Position numbers and translations under genes: made by a program. Below are positions 54,444-64,000 of a DNA stretch of 64,000 bases, in pieces; within the stretch, counting starts at the first letter, position 1, and each line of letters begins with the position of its first letter. The notes beneath the pieces were generated by a model. The model had not been told where the DNA came from. It ran no database searches and worked only from the letters and a program-made list of their open reading frames with translations. This DNA is from Pseudomonas svalbardensis (GTDB lineage: Bacteria > Pseudomonadota > Gammaproteobacteria > Pseudomonadales > Pseudomonadaceae), in assembly GCF_030053115.1 (NCBI RefSeq), contig NZ_CP125619.1, forward strand, positions 4,599,501 to 4,663,500. The letters are read 5' to 3'.

Positions 54444-55433
54444 TCAGCGCAACGAAGGCCCCTGGAAGCCCATCCACATCGCCAGATGCTCAGCCACGCT
54501 GGCACCGAGTTTTTTCGAGAAGCGATCGAACGGCGATTCCTGAACAGTGAAGTCCACCAGCTCTTTCTCGCCGATCACGTCCCGCGCCACCGAACTGGCA
54601 TTCCCCAGACCATCGATCAGGCCCAGCGGCAGCGCCTGCTCGCCAGACCAGACCAACCCGGAGAACAACTCCGGATGCTCCTTGTCCTTGAGGCGGTCGC
54701 CACGACCTTTCTTGACGCTGCTGATGAATTGCTGATGAGTGGTATCGAGCACGCCCTGCCAGAACTGAGTCTCCTCAGGTTTTTGCGGCTGGAACGGATC
54801 GAGGAACGATTTGTGCTCGCCGGAGGTGTAAGTGCGACGCTCGACACCCAACTTCTCCATCGTCCCGACAAAGCCATAACCGGCCGCCGTCACACCAATG
54901 GAACCCACCAGGCTCGCCTTGTCGGCGTAGATCTGATCCGCCGCACTGGCGATGTAATAAGCACCGGAAGCGCCCAAATCAGAGATCACCGCGTAAAGCT
55001 TGGTGTCCGGATGCAGGCCGCGCAAACGGCGGATCTCGTCATAGACGTAACCCGACTGCACCGGACTGCCGCCCGGACTGTTGATTCGCAGGATGACACC
55101 TTTGACCTTCTTGTCCTCGAACGCTGCACGCAGGCTGCCGACGATATTGTCAGCGCTGGCTGGCTCCTTGTCGGCGATCATGCCGGTCACGTCGATCAGC
55201 GCGGTGTAGTTACCACTAAGGGTGGCAGCTTTTTCCATGTCCATCAGCGGCGTGAACAGGATCAACGCGCCAAACAGGTACACAAAGGTCAGCAGCTTGA
55301 AGAAAATCCCCCAGCGACGGGACCGGCGCTGCTCCTGCACGCTGGCCAGCAGGGTCTTTTCCAGCAGCTTCCAGCTTTTCTCGTCACCGCTCTCTGCGCT
55401 TGCCTTGGCGGGCGCTTTCCATTCGTCGGTCAT
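54444..55433 (-). CDS. sppA: Signal peptide peptidase SppA-type (S49) protease
   Basis: 329 residues: cytoplasmic N-terminus, one membrane helix (about 40-62, IFFKLLTFVYLFGALILFTP), and a periplasmic S49 domain with LRINSPGGSPVQSGYVYDEI, the nucleophile Ser in SDLGASGAYYIASAADQIYA, and the SLVGSIGVTA segment. Length matches the short single-domain form, which degrades cleaved signal peptides and other membrane peptides. Downstream of the HAD phosphatase gene (24 bases). Confidence 0.93.
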   Translation of the reverse strand: MTDEWKAPAKASAESGDEKSWKLLEKTLLASVQEQRRSRRWGIFFKLLTFVYLFGALILFTPLMDMEKAATLSGNYTALIDVTGMIADKEPASADNIVGSLRAAFEDKKVKGVILRINSPGGSPVQSGYVYDEIRRLRGLHPDTKLYAVISDLGASGAYYIASAADQIYADKASLVGSIGVTAAGYGFVGTMEKLGVERRTYTSGEHKSFLDPFQPQKPEETQFWQGVLDTTHQQFISSVKKGRGDRLKDKEHPELFSGLVWSGEQALPLGLIDGLGNASSVARDVIGEKELVDFTVQESPFDRFSKKLGASVAEHLAMWMGFQGPSLR

Positions 55434-55457
55434 GACATCTACCCCAGCAAAAACCTA

Positions 55458-56120
55458 TTAAGCCCGCTGACTCAGCCAGGCATGCAATTCTGAAAAACAA
55501 TCAATGGCCAGTGCCGGCTCGAACAACTTCAACGCTTCGATCGATTGCGCGCCATAGCTGACGGCCACCGAATCCATGCCGGCGTTGCGCGCCATCTGCA
55601 AATCAAAGGACGAATCGCCCACCATCAGCGCCTGCTCCGGGCGAACCTCGCAGTGAGCGAGGATCTGCTCGAGCATCAGCGGATGGGGCTTGCTGGCGGT
55701 TTCGTCGGCCGCGCGGGTGATATCGAAATAATCTTCCCAGCCGTGAGACTTCAGCACCCGATCCAGCCCGCGACGAGCCTTGCCGGTCGCAACCGCCAAG
55801 TGATAACCCTCGGCACGAAACGCTTCCATCGACTCGACCACACCTTCGAACAACGGCGAAGGCACAGCTTCCGAGGCGATGTAGTGATCAGCATAGTGCT
55901 GACGGAAGGCTACCAATTCTTCGTCGCCGATTTCCGGATACAACGTGCGAATCGCTTCCGGCAAGCCCAGACCGATGATGCCCTTGACGGCAAAATCATC
56001 GCGCAACTGGAATCCGGATCGCTCGGCCGCGACATGCATCGACTCGACAATCCGACCAATGGAATCAGCCAGCGTGCCGTCCCAATCGAAAATCAGCAGC
56101 TTGTAATCAGATGGGTGCAC
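55458..56120 (-). CDS. HAD-family phosphatase (Gph-like)
   Basis: 220 residues. Motif I is [13 protein letters not shown] (nucleophile and acid Asp), motif [10 protein letters not shown], the Lys of ASKPHPLML, and motif [23 protein letters not shown] cap domain of HAD subclass I lies between. The HAD gene after rluC is conserved in Pseudomonas; the substrate is probably a small phosphorylated metabolite. Its start overlaps the rluC end by 14 bases. Confidence 0.92.
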   Translation of the reverse strand: MHPSDYKLLIFDWDGTLADSIGRIVESMHVAAERSGFQLRDDFAVKGIIGLGLPEAIRTLYPEIGDEELVAFRQHYADHYIASEAVPSPLFEGVVESMEAFRAEGYHLAVATGKARRGLDRVLKSHGWEDYFDITRAADETASKPHPLMLEQILAHCEVRPEQALMVGDSSFDLQMARNAGMDSVAVSYGAQSIEALKLFEPALAIDCFSELHAWLSQRA

Positions 56121-57069
56121 TCAGGCGCTCCACGGTTTTGGCCCACATCTCGTCGACCGGTGCCTGCAACTTCAGCTCACCACCATCCGGCAGCGGTACG
56201 GTCAGCATGTAGGCGTGCAGGAACAGGCGCTTTCCGCCCAGGTCACGAATCTCTTTGCTGAAGCCTTCATCGCCGTACTTGGTGTCACCGGCAATGCAAT
56301 GTCCGGCGTGCAAGGTGTGGACGCGGATCTGGTGAGTCCGGCCGGTGATCGGTTTGGCTTCGATCAGGGTGGCAAAGTCGCCAAAACGACGCAGGACCTT
56401 GAACACGGTCACGGACTCCTTCCCCTCATCCTCGTCGACCTCGACCATACGCTCGCCGGAGCGCAGATTGCTCTTGCCGAGCGACGCTCGGACTTGCTTG
56501 ATCGAGGCCGCCCAGTTGCCGCGAACCAGCGCCATGTAGCGCTTATCGACGCCATCGCCGCGCAATGCCGTGTGCAAGTGACGCAGCATGCTGCGCTTCT
56601 TGGCGATCATCAGCAGGCCGGAGGTGTCACGGTCGAGACGGTGAACCAGTTCGAGCTCCTTGCAATCGGGACGCAACTGACGAAAGGCTTCGATCACCCC
56701 GTAAGTCAGGCCGCTGCCACCGTGAACCGCGATGCCGCAAGGCTTGTTGATCACGATCAACGCCTTGTCCTCGAAGACAATCGAGGCTTCGAGGCGCTGG
56801 AGCAGGCCTTGGGCCAGCGGCACCGGCTCGTCGCGCTCAGGCACGCGAACCGGCGGCACGCGCACGATATCGCCCGCCTGCAGCTTGTATTCGGGCTTGA
56901 TCCGACCTTTGTTCACTCGCACTTCGCCTTTGCGCAAAATGCGGTAAATCAAAGTCTTGGGCACGCCTTTGAGCCGAGCGAGAAGGAAGTTATCAATACG
57001 TTGGCCGGCATATTCCGGCGAGACCTCCAGCAGTTGTACGGCTGGGGTCGAAGGGGCAGTAGTCGTCAT
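56107..57069 (-). CDS. rluC: 23S rRNA pseudouridine synthase RluC
   Basis: Modifies 955, 2504 and 2580 (E. coli numbering) of 23S rRNA. 320 residues: N-terminal S4 RNA-binding domain ([20 protein letters not shown]), catalytic Asp in [33 protein letters not shown] and a C-terminal [16 protein letters not shown]. Divergent from rne with a long shared upstream region, as in other gammaproteobacteria. Confidence 0.95.
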   Translation of the reverse strand: MTTTAPSTPAVQLLEVSPEYAGQRIDNFLLARLKGVPKTLIYRILRKGEVRVNKGRIKPEYKLQAGDIVRVPPVRVPERDEPVPLAQGLLQRLEASIVFEDKALIVINKPCGIAVHGGSGLTYGVIEAFRQLRPDCKELELVHRLDRDTSGLLMIAKKRSMLRHLHTALRGDGVDKRYMALVRGNWAASIKQVRASLGKSNLRSGERMVEVDEDEGKESVTVFKVLRRFGDFATLIEAKPITGRTHQIRVHTLHAGHCIAGDTKYGDEGFSKEIRDLGGKRLFLHAYMLTVPLPDGGELKLQAPVDEMWAKTVERLSAPI

Positions 57070-57769
57070 GGCGCGGATGATAACAATTTTTTATGGAATT
57101 GAAGCACTTAATCATTGCTGCTATAGTCGCGAACGCCGCCAAAAGTGGCCTGGACAGCGGACTAACGGTCAAAAACCGGCCCTGACCAACGCAATTCACG
57201 AGGACGAGAGGCCGTCCTACGGGGCTTTCGCTACGAAACGGTAGAGTTTGCAGTTGTAACGAGCGCAGGTGACATGAGGCCTGAAGCATGCCGCAAAGCA
57301 GAGTTTTCACTCGCCTTGCGAGCAAATATTCACGGCCAGTTCACAAAGTGCAGTCAGCTACGAACAACCCCGAGCGAACGCTTCGGAAACAACGCCTAAA
57401 TTAGCCATGATGCGTGACCTCCCCTTTCGGAGCTCACGGTAAATGCCAACCCGCTGCGGATTCTGCGCGCGGCAGCACCCGAATTATCAGGGATACGTGT
57501 AGGGTGGAGATGCACAACCGCTGGACTGTGTAGCAATAGGCTTTATCAAGACGCTTCATCTCGTCCACAGCCGCTGGTTGATTCCTCCTCCTGACTGAGT
57601 GCTTAAGTAGCCACAGCAAGCAGGACGCGTACGTCGCGACGCCGGCCCAATTGGTCGGGGTTCGCTAGACACTGGAGTGTCCAACCACTCCTGACGCACC
57701 TGACACCGACCATGAGAAGTCGTGTGTGCCGAACGCCGTTTCCGGCAGCCCGGAAACCGACGGTACTAC
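57070..57769. other. rluC-rne intergenic region, probable long rne 5' untranslated region
   Basis: 700 bases without a convincing gene between divergent rluC and rne. In gammaproteobacteria rne is autoregulated through a long structured 5' untranslated region, and this region is where it would lie. Several GC-rich hairpin-capable stretches are present (for example around 57480-57560), but I could not define a specific fold. Short frames here (57434-57619 minus, 56957-57244 plus) look like chance. Confidence 0.6.
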
Positions 57770-60700
57770 ATGAAAAGAATGCTGATTAACGCAACTCAAC
57801 CCGAAGAGTTGCGTGTTGCACTGGTAGATGGCCAACGCCTCTACGACCTGGACATCGAATCCGGTGCACGCGAGCAGAAAAAGGCCAACATCTATAAAGG
57901 CCGGATTACTCGCATCGAACCAAGCCTTGAGGCTGCCTTTGTCGATTTCGGCTCTGAGCGCCACGGCTTCCTGCCCCTCAAAGAAATCTCCCGCGAATAC
58001 TTCAAGAAAGCCCCCGAAGGCCGCGTCAACATCAAGGACGTCCTGAGCGAAGGCCAGGAAGTCATCGTTCAGGTCGAAAAAGAAGAACGTGGCAACAAGG
58101 GCGCAGCCCTGACCACCTTCATCAGCCTGGCCGGTCGTTACCTGGTTCTGATGCCGAACAACCCGCGTGCCGGCGGTATTTCCCGTCGCATCGAAGGTGA
58201 AGAGCGCAACGAACTGCGTGAAGCCCTGAACGGCTTGGTTGCCCCAGCCGACATGGGTCTGATTGTTCGCACTGCCGGCCTGGGCCGCAGCAGCGAAGAA
58301 ATGCAGTGGGACCTCGACTACCTGCTGCAACTCTGGACCGCCATCAAAGAAGCCTCGCTGGATCGCTCCGCGCCGTTCCTGATCTACCAGGAAAGCAACG
58401 TGATCATCCGCGCCATCCGTGATTACCTGCGCCAGGACATCGGCGAAGTGCTGATCGATAGCGTTGAAGCCCAGGACGAAGCCCTGACCTTCATCCGCCA
58501 GGTGATGCCGCAGTACGCCAGCAAGATCAAGCTGTACGAAGACAGCGTTCCGCTGTTCAACCGTTTCCAGATCGAAAGCCAGATCGAGACCGCTTTCCAG
58601 CGCGTCGTTGAACTGCCTTCCGGCGGCTCCATCGTGATCGATCCGACCGAAGCCCTGGTGTCCATCGACATCAACTCGGCGCGCGCCACCAAAGGCAGCG
58701 ACATCGAAGAAACCGCTCTGCAGACCAACCTTGAAGCCGCCGAAGAAATCGCCCGTCAGTTGCGCCTGCGCGACATCGGCGGCCTGATCGTCATCGACTT
58801 CATCGACATGACCCCTGCCAAGAACCAGCGCGCCGTGGAAGAGAAAGTCCGCGAATGCCTGGAAGCCGACCGCGCTCGCGTGCAAGTCGGTCGCATCTCG
58901 CGCTTCGGCCTGCTGGAAATGTCCCGTCAGCGCCTGCGTCCATCACTGGGCGAAAGCAGCGGCATCGTTTGCCCGCGTTGCAACGGCACCGGCATCATCC
59001 GTGACGTTGAATCACTGTCGCTGGCGATCCTGCGCCTGATCGAAGAAGAAGCCCTGAAAGACCGCACTGCCGAAGTTCGCGCACAAGTGCCGATCCCGGT
59101 CGCTGCGTTCCTGCTCAACGAAAAACGCAACTCGATCACCAAGATCGAACTGCGCACCCGTGCCCGCATCGTCATTCTGCCGAACGATCACCTCGAAACG
59201 CCGCACTTCGAAGTTCAGCGTCTGCGTGATGACAGCCCGGAAGCCAGCATCAACCAGTCCAGCTACGAAATCGCTGCTGCCGCTGCCGAAGTCGAAGAAG
59301 TCCAGCCAGCCGCTGCGACCCGCACCCTGGTTCGCCAGGAAGCCGCGGTCAAGACTGCTCCGGCCCGCGCCAATGCGCCGGTTCCAACCGAAGTCGTCGC
59401 TGCCGCACCTGTTGCCGCACCGGCCGCCGCGCCAGAGCCAAGCCTGTTCAAAGGCCTGGTGAAGTCGCTGGTCAGCCTGTTCGCGACCAAGGAAGAGCCT
59501 GCAACTCCGGTTGTGGTTGAAAAACCGGCCGCCGAGCGTCCAGCCCGCAACGAAGAGCGTCGCAACGGTCGTCAGCAGAGCCGCAACCGTAACGGTCGCC
59601 GCGATGAAGAACGCAAGCCTCGTGAGGAACGTGCACCGCGTGAAGAGCGCGCACCACGTGAGCCACGCGAAGCCCGCGAAGAAACTCCGGCAGTCGCCCG
59701 CGAAGAACGCGCTCCACGTGAAGAGCGCGCACCACGCGCCCCTCGTGAAGAACGTGCACCGCGCGCTCCTCGCGAAGATCGCAAGCCACGTGGCGATCGT
59801 GAAGAGCGTCCGGTTCGTGAACTGCGCGAGCCTCTTGATGCTGCTCCGGCCGCTGCTGCTACTGCTACTGCTGAAGAGCGTCCAACTCGCCAGCCACGCG
59901 AAGAACGTGCTCCACGCCCACCGCGTGAAGATCGTCAGCCACGTGTAGAGCAAGCCGCTGCCGCAGTAGCTGAAGAAGAGCTGGTTACCAACGAAGAATT
60001 GCAGGAAGACGGTCAGGAAGGCGCCGAAGGCGATCGTCCACGCCGCCGCTCCCGTGGCCAGCGTCGTCGCAGCAACCGTCGTGAGCGTCAGCGCGATGCC
60101 AACGGTAATGTGATCGAAGGTTCGGAAGAATCCGAGTCCGCCGAAGGTAACGAAGCTGCCGAAACCAACGAAGCGCCAAGCGCTGCCGATCTGGCCGCAG
60201 GCCTGGCTGTTACCGCAGCCGTTGCCAGCACCGTGATCAGCGCTCCAGCCGAAGCACAGGCTAACGAGCAAGCCGAACGCGCGACTGCCGCTACCCTGGA
60301 AACTGCTCCAGTGGAAGCGCCAGTGGTTGAAGCAACGACTCCGGTCGAAGCCACCGCTGCTCCGGAAATCGAAGTGGCCTCGGTTCGTGAAGCACAGCCT
60401 GTATTTGAAGCTGCCGCTGAGCCAGTGGTTGCCGCAGAACCGGTTTTCGAAACAGCCAGCGAAACAGTGACTGAAGCTGTCCGTGAAGTTCGCGAAGAGC
60501 AAACCGCGTTCAACTGGGTTGCCGAGCCAACCGCCGCCGAAGCGCCAGAAGCCGAGGCCATGGTGTCCGAGCCAGTGGTTGCTGCTGCCGAGCCTGCTCC
60601 GGTGGTTGAAGCGCCGGTTGTTGCCGAAGTGGCCGCACCGGAAGTCGAAGCCGCCCCTGTCAGCGCCCTGACGCCAAGTGGCCGTGCGCCGAACGACCCA

Positions 60701-60961
60701 CGTGAAGTGCGTCGCCGCAAGCGTGAAGCCGAGCGTCTGCAGAAGGAAGCCGAACTGGCTGCCACTGCTGCTCCGGCTGCTGTCGAACCAGCAACGGTTG
60801 CCGCTGAAGTCGTCGAGGCAGCACCTGCCCCGGCTGCTGAAGTCGCTGCTGCCGAACCCGCTGAATCGGTGATCGACGAAGCACCGCGCTCCGTTCAGGA
60901 AGCGGTAGAGCAACACGAGCAAGCCCTGGAAAAAGAACACGAGCCTAAACCTCTCGTCTGA
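57770..60961 (+). CDS. rne: Ribonuclease E
   Basis: Essential endoribonuclease and degradosome scaffold. 1063 residues from [20 protein letters not shown], the family start. The S1 domain (about 35-125) is followed by the RNase H-like and DNase I-like catalytic regions with [14 protein letters not shown] and [13 protein letters not shown], and the Zn-link [12 protein letters not shown] that joins dimers. From about residue 520 the tail is disordered: Arg/Glu/Pro-rich repeats ([15 protein letters not shown]), an RNA-binding-type basic region [20 protein letters not shown], then a long Ala/Glu/Val/Pro stretch. The tail is long and strongly repetitive. Confidence 0.97.
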   Translation: MKRMLINATQPEELRVALVDGQRLYDLDIESGAREQKKANIYKGRITRIEPSLEAAFVDFGSERHGFLPLKEISREYFKKAPEGRVNIKDVLSEGQEVIVQVEKEERGNKGAALTTFISLAGRYLVLMPNNPRAGGISRRIEGEERNELREALNGLVAPADMGLIVRTAGLGRSSEEMQWDLDYLLQLWTAIKEASLDRSAPFLIYQESNVIIRAIRDYLRQDIGEVLIDSVEAQDEALTFIRQVMPQYASKIKLYEDSVPLFNRFQIESQIETAFQRVVELPSGGSIVIDPTEALVSIDINSARATKGSDIEETALQTNLEAAEEIARQLRLRDIGGLIVIDFIDMTPAKNQRAVEEKVRECLEADRARVQVGRISRFGLLEMSRQRLRPSLGESSGIVCPRCNGTGIIRDVESLSLAILRLIEEEALKDRTAEVRAQVPIPVAAFLLNEKRNSITKIELRTRARIVILPNDHLETPHFEVQRLRDDSPEASINQSSYEIAAAAAEVEEVQPAAATRTLVRQEAAVKTAPARANAPVPTEVVAAAPVAAPAAAPEPSLFKGLVKSLVSLFATKEEPATPVVVEKPAAERPARNEERRNGRQQSRNRNGRRDEERKPREERAPREERAPREPREAREETPAVAREERAPREERAPRAPREERAPRAPREDRKPRGDREERPVRELREPLDAAPAAAATATAEERPTRQPREERAPRPPREDRQPRVEQAAAAVAEEELVTNEELQEDGQEGAEGDRPRRRSRGQRRRSNRRERQRDANGNVIEGSEESESAEGNEAAETNEAPSAADLAAGLAVTAAVASTVISAPAEAQANEQAERATAATLETAPVEAPVVEATTPVEATAAPEIEVASVREAQPVFEAAAEPVVAAEPVFETASETVTEAVREVREEQTAFNWVAEPTAAEAPEAEAMVSEPVVAAAEPAPVVEAPVVAEVAAPEVEAAPVSALTPSGRAPNDPREVRRRKREAERLQKEAELAATAAPAAVEPATVAAEVVEAAPAPAAEVAAAEPAESVIDEAPRSVQEAVEQHEQALEKEHEPKPLV

Positions 60962-60975
60962 TTCCATCGGCCACT

Positions 60976-61012
60976 AAAAAGCCCCGCCTGGTGATCCAGG
61001 CGGGGCTTTTTT
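60976..61012. terminator. Bidirectional rho-independent terminator after rne
   Basis: AAAAAGCCCCGCCTG, 5-base loop, then CAGGCGGGGCTTTTTT. Very strong stem; it can also end transcription of the convergent mocA-like operon, whose last gene stops at 61028. Confidence 0.95.
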
Positions 61013-61027
61013 ATGTCTGCGGTTCTG

Positions 61028-61621
61028 TCATTGCGGGTAGATCAATTTCTCTGGCACATCCACATCCCACAACACCCCGGGATCGCCCACTGCCACCTCG
61101 ACGACTCTCGCCTGCGCAAACAACGCCTTGGCACCTCGATCACCGGACAACGCCATCAACGCCGAACCAAAACTGCGCCCAAATCCCACCGGATGCCCAT
61201 ACTCACCTTGATGCACCGGAACACTGACGGCGTCATCAGCAATCTCCGCCACCACCCGCTCAATACTCGACGGCAAGATAAACGGCATATCCCCCAGCAC
61301 AATCAGCCAGCCGCCGAGCTGCGGACACGCCGCCACCCCGGCCGCGATGCTGTCACCCATGCCGGTCGATTCGATCAGCACAATCTCGCAGCCATAGGCC
61401 TTGGCCATGCGGATCACTTGTGGTCGATCCACAGTGGTCACCAGGACGCGCTTCTCAAGAGAGGCCGGCAAATTCACCAGCACTTGCTCGATCATCGAAT
61501 GAACAGCACCCTCGCGCCCCGTACAATCCGCCACCAGCTTGTCCCTCTCGGCACCGGCCTCCTGTCGAAACCGACTGCCCTGCCCCGCTGCCAACACGAT
61601 GACGCCGATGGGCTCGCTCAT
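61028..61621 (-). CDS. MocA/MobA-like molybdenum cofactor nucleotidyltransferase
   Basis: 197 residues of the NTP_transf_3 fold: VIVLAAGQGSRFRQ at the N-terminus (with Gly-x-Gly-x-Arg), a Lys in RDKLV, and LIVLGDMPFIL with the metal-binding Asp. C-terminal GHPVGFGRSFG and the loop with GDRGAKALF are typical of MocA-type cytidylyltransferases that mature Mo-cofactor for xanthine-oxidase-family enzymes. Last gene of the molybdenum-hydroxylase operon; its ATG is at the stop of the XdhC-like gene (overlap). Confidence 0.85.
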   Translation of the reverse strand: MSEPIGVIVLAAGQGSRFRQEAGAERDKLVADCTGREGAVHSMIEQVLVNLPASLEKRVLVTTVDRPQVIRMAKAYGCEIVLIESTGMGDSIAAGVAACPQLGGWLIVLGDMPFILPSSIERVVAEIADDAVSVPVHQGEYGHPVGFGRSFGSALMALSGDRGAKALFAQARVVEVAVGDPGVLWDVDVPEKLIYPQ

Positions 61622-62601
61622 ACCACCTCCTGCAACAGCTTCTTCTGCTTCAGTTCGACGCCGTTCTTGATCGCCACGATTTCGGCCAGCAGCGACAAGG
61701 CGATTTCCGCCGGTGTGTGGCTGCCTATGTGCAAACCGATCGGGCCATGCAGCCGAGAGATAGCCTCTTGTGACAAGCCTAGCTGAGCGAGATTTTCCCG
61801 GCGTTTGAGGCTGTTGACCCGGGAGCCCAGCGCACCGACATAAAACGCCCTGGAATCCAGGGCCGTGAGCAGCGCCATGTCATCGAGTCGAGGATCGTGG
61901 GTCAGCGCGACGATGGCCGTACGCTCGTCAGTCTGGATGCTGAGCACCGCGTCATCGGGCATGCCCGAAACAAATCGCCCGTGCTGCTCTTCCCAGCCGT
62001 AAACGAACTCGGTACGTGGATCGCAGATCAGCACTTCGAAATCCAGCAGCCGCGCCATCTCGGCGACATAACGGGACAACTGCCCGGCGCCGATCAGCAA
62101 AAGCCGCCAACGCGGGCCGTAGATGGCGCGCAATGTCTTGCCATCGAACATCAGCACATCCGTCTTGTCAGCCGGTTGCAGCATGACTTCACCCGTCTCG
62201 ACACTGAGTGAGCGAGCCACGATTTCATGCGCCTCGCAGCGCGCCAGCAACTCGGCGACCCAAGCCGGATCGCTGACCCGCTCCTCGGTCAGGCGCAAGG
62301 TGCCGCCGCACGGCAAACCGAAGCGTGCCGCCTCTTCACGGGTGACGCCGTAAGTGATCAATTGCACCGGCGGCCCATCGGCGGGAATACGACCGTCGTG
62401 CAGCCGGGCAATCAAATCGTCTTCGACACAACCACCGGACACCGAGCCAATCACCACGCCATCTTCACGCAAGGCCAGCATGGCGCCAGGTGCTCGCGGC
62501 GCAGTGCCCCAGGTCTGGACCACGCTGTACAACACCACCCGCTGACCGGCGCGGCGCCATTCGAGCACGCTGCGCAGGACATTCAGATCGACGCTGTCCA
62601 T
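61618..62601 (-). CDS. XdhC-family maturation protein
   Basis: 327 residues from ATG at 62601, which overlaps the large-subunit stop. N-terminal XdhC domain (VVQTWGTAPRAPGAMLALRE, GSVSGGCVEDDLIA, CGGTLRLTEE) and a C-terminal Rossmann domain (LLIGAGQLSRYVAEMARLLD, ALTHDPRLDDMAL, GALGSRVNSLKRRE, and IGSHTPAEIALSLLAEIVA). XdhC binds Mo-cofactor and promotes its sulfuration and insertion into xanthine-dehydrogenase-family enzymes, in line with the gene pair here. Confidence 0.92.
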   Translation of the reverse strand: MDSVDLNVLRSVLEWRRAGQRVVLYSVVQTWGTAPRAPGAMLALREDGVVIGSVSGGCVEDDLIARLHDGRIPADGPPVQLITYGVTREEAARFGLPCGGTLRLTEERVSDPAWVAELLARCEAHEIVARSLSVETGEVMLQPADKTDVLMFDGKTLRAIYGPRWRLLLIGAGQLSRYVAEMARLLDFEVLICDPRTEFVYGWEEQHGRFVSGMPDDAVLSIQTDERTAIVALTHDPRLDDMALLTALDSRAFYVGALGSRVNSLKRRENLAQLGLSQEAISRLHGPIGLHIGSHTPAEIALSLLAEIVAIKNGVELKQKKLLQEVV

Positions 62602-64000
62602 CAGGCCTGCGCCTTCTGCCAACCTTGCAGCTGATAGCGAACCGGCAAGTTGCGGATGCGTTTGCCGGTGGCGGCAAAGATTGCGTTGCACAGCGCTGGC
62701 GCAATCGGTGGCACGCCCGGTTCACCGACACCGCCCAATGGCACGTTGCCTGGCGGCGTGACCAGATGAACCGCGACTTCCTTCGGCGCCAGGGACATGC
62801 GCGCCACTTCATACATGTGGAAGTTGTCCTGCTGGACCTTGCCGTCCTTGAAGCTGATTTCCCCCAGCACCGCGTTGCCCAGGCCCATGACACAGGCGCC
62901 TTCGAACTGCGCACGAATCCGCTCGGGGTTGATCTGCGGTCCGCAATCCACCGCGATGTCGGCCTTGTGCACGATCAGCGTGCCGTCGTCTTTGACTTCA
63001 ACCTCAATCACCGCTGCCACATAGGTCACGAAACTGTAATGCACCGCCAGACCCAGACCTCGGCCCTTGGGCAACTCGCGGCCCCAACCGGAAGCTTTGG
63101 CGGCGGTTTCCAGTACCGTGCGCAGACGTGCGGTGTCGATCGGATAACGCTCGGGCGATTCGCCGTAGTTCCACTCTTCACTCAAGGTGCGCGGATCGAT
63201 CTGCCGGTCCGGGCCGAGCAATTTGATCTGGTACTTGAGCGGATCCTGGCCGGCCTTGTGCGCCAGTTCATCGACAAAGCTCTGAATCGCAAAACCGTGA
63301 GGAATGTTCGACACCGAGCGATACCAGCCGACCCGGGTATGGACCGTCGCTTCCGGGTTTTCCAGGCGCACGTTAGGAATCGCGTAAGCCATGTTGGTAA
63401 AGCCCATGCCCAGCTCGAAGGCCGCCTCATGATTCATGCCCGGCGCAAACAACGCAGTGATGCTTGGCGCCACGGTGCGGTGCAACCAGCCGGACGGCAG
63501 GCCGTCCTTGTTCAGGCTGGCTTTCAGGTACTCGGCCGACACCGTGTGGAAATAGGAGCAGTGGATGTCGTCTTCACGGGTCCATTGCACCCGCAGTGCC
63601 TTGCCGGGGAATTCCTTGGCAAGGATTGCGGCTTCAATGATGAAGTCCGGTTTGGATTTACGACCGAAACCACCACCGAGCAAGGTGACGTTGAAGGTGA
63701 CGTTATCGAACGGAATACCGAGGCGCTCGCCAATTCGTTCGCGAGTGACTTGGGGTGCCTGGCTTGGAGCCCAGGCTTCGCACACACCGTCCTTGAAGCG
63801 GGCGATGGCGACCATCGGTTCCATTGGCGCCTGCGTCAGGTGCGGCAGGTAATAGGATGCTTCGAGTGTGCTGTCGGCGCTGCCCATCGCGTCATCGATG
63901 TTGCCGGTATTGCGCACCACTTTGCCGGATTTGAGGGATGCTGCCTCAATTTCCTTGCGGTAGGCGATCGAGTCGTAACTGGCGTTGGGGCCATCGTCCC
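62601..64000 (-). CDS. Molybdopterin-binding large subunit, aldehyde/isoquinoline oxidoreductase type (partial)
   Basis: The last ~465 residues are visible; the frame is open to the right edge, so the N-terminal part is outside. Conserved for the xanthine-oxidase superfamily: [33 protein letters not shown], and near the C-terminus [20 protein letters not shown], where the Glu is the catalytic base. The pattern fits IorB-like membrane-associated subunits (isoquinoline 1-oxidoreductase beta) that work with a 2Fe-2S subunit expected upstream outside the window. The substrate cannot be inferred. Confidence 0.9.
   Translation of the reverse strand, partial: DDGPNASYDSIAYRKEIEAASLKSGKVVRNTGNIDDAMGSADSTLEASYYLPHLTQAPMEPMVAIARFKDGVCEAWAPSQAPQVTRERIGERLGIPFDNVTFNVTLLGGGFGRKSKPDFIIEAAILAKEFPGKALRVQWTREDDIHCSYFHTVSAEYLKASLNKDGLPSGWLHRTVAPSITALFAPGMNHEAAFELGMGFTNMAYAIPNVRLENPEATVHTRVGWYRSVSNIPHGFAIQSFVDELAHKAGQDPLKYQIKLLGPDRQIDPRTLSEEWNYGESPERYPIDTARLRTVLETAAKASGWGRELPKGRGLGLAVHYSFVTYVAAVIEVEVKDDGTLIVHKADIAVDCGPQINPERIRAQFEGACVMGLGNAVLGEISFKDGKVQQDNFHMYEVARMSLAPKEVAVHLVTPPGNVPLGGVGEPGVPPIAPALCNAIFAATGKRIRNLPVRYQLQGWQKAQA

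Noticed and set aside
57665..58885. 406-codon frame antisense to the start of rne
   Set aside because: Shadow of the high-GC catalytic region of RNase E.
59012..60967. A 651-codon open frame antisense to rne
   Set aside because: It is the mirror of the Arg/Glu/Ala-rich RNase E tail; its Phe/Ser/Gly composition is what antisense reading of such repeats gives, and it has no family resemblance.

Overview
The window comes from a fluorescens-group-like Pseudomonas chromosome. The order fabF-pabC-mltG-tmk, the plsX-rpmF-yceD block, rne next to rluC, an MvaT/MvaU-type H-NS protein and an orphan vgrG all fit that genus. It has two parts. Bases 1-44,320 are mosaic accessory DNA, probably the right part of a genomic island. 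Bases 44,326-64,000 are conserved core chromosome.

The island/core boundary lies inside tmk. Only the 5' half of thymidylate kinase (44326-44673, minus strand) remains, and its reading frame leaves the family just after the Asp-Arg-Phe-Thr-Asp-Ser motif. GTTTACG-type repeats lie just outside it. A tyrosine recombinase runs off the left edge of the window (3-1250). tmk is essential, so a repaired copy should lie outside the window, beyond the left end of the island.

The accessory part carries: a HEPN/zinc-ribbon gene with a small overlapping partner; CoiA-type zinc/nuclease proteins; a phosphoribosyltransferase-like two-gene operon with a palindrome upstream; a second zinc-ribbon locus; GIY-YIG and HNH-like proteins; an orphan type VI VgrG-effector-immunity trio (20.6-25.3 kb); an MvaU-like silencer and housekeeping-like small genes (25.6-28.7 kb); a three-gene ABC-3C-type conflict system (28.7-32.4 kb) with a LexA-like box upstream; a PD-(D/E)xK-like protein beside a nucleotide-cyclase-like protein (35.9-37.6 kb); and a run of small unknown genes ending with an Xre-type regulator beside the att end. 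This is best read as a defence and antagonism island.

Five insertion sequences are resolved to the base with target duplications. Two are apparently identical 2371-bp IS66 elements (5180-7550 and 33105-35475), each splitting a gene that can be rebuilt across it. One is a mosaic 2389-bp IS66 relative with a nonsense codon in tnpA (37740-40128). One is an IS4 element (17044-18559). One is a second, frameshifted IS4-like element in the core (52984-54410), inserted in the loop of the terminator between maf and sppA.

The core part is the fatty-acid/phospholipid cluster (yceD, rpmF, plsX, fabD, fabG, acpP, fabF, pabC, mltG, tmk, all on the minus strand), then maf, sppA, an HAD phosphatase, rluC, rne, and a molybdenum-hydroxylase operon (large subunit, XdhC-like and MocA-like genes) that runs off the right edge. 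I saw no rRNA, tRNA or CRISPR array. All family assignments are from reading motifs by eye, without database searches.
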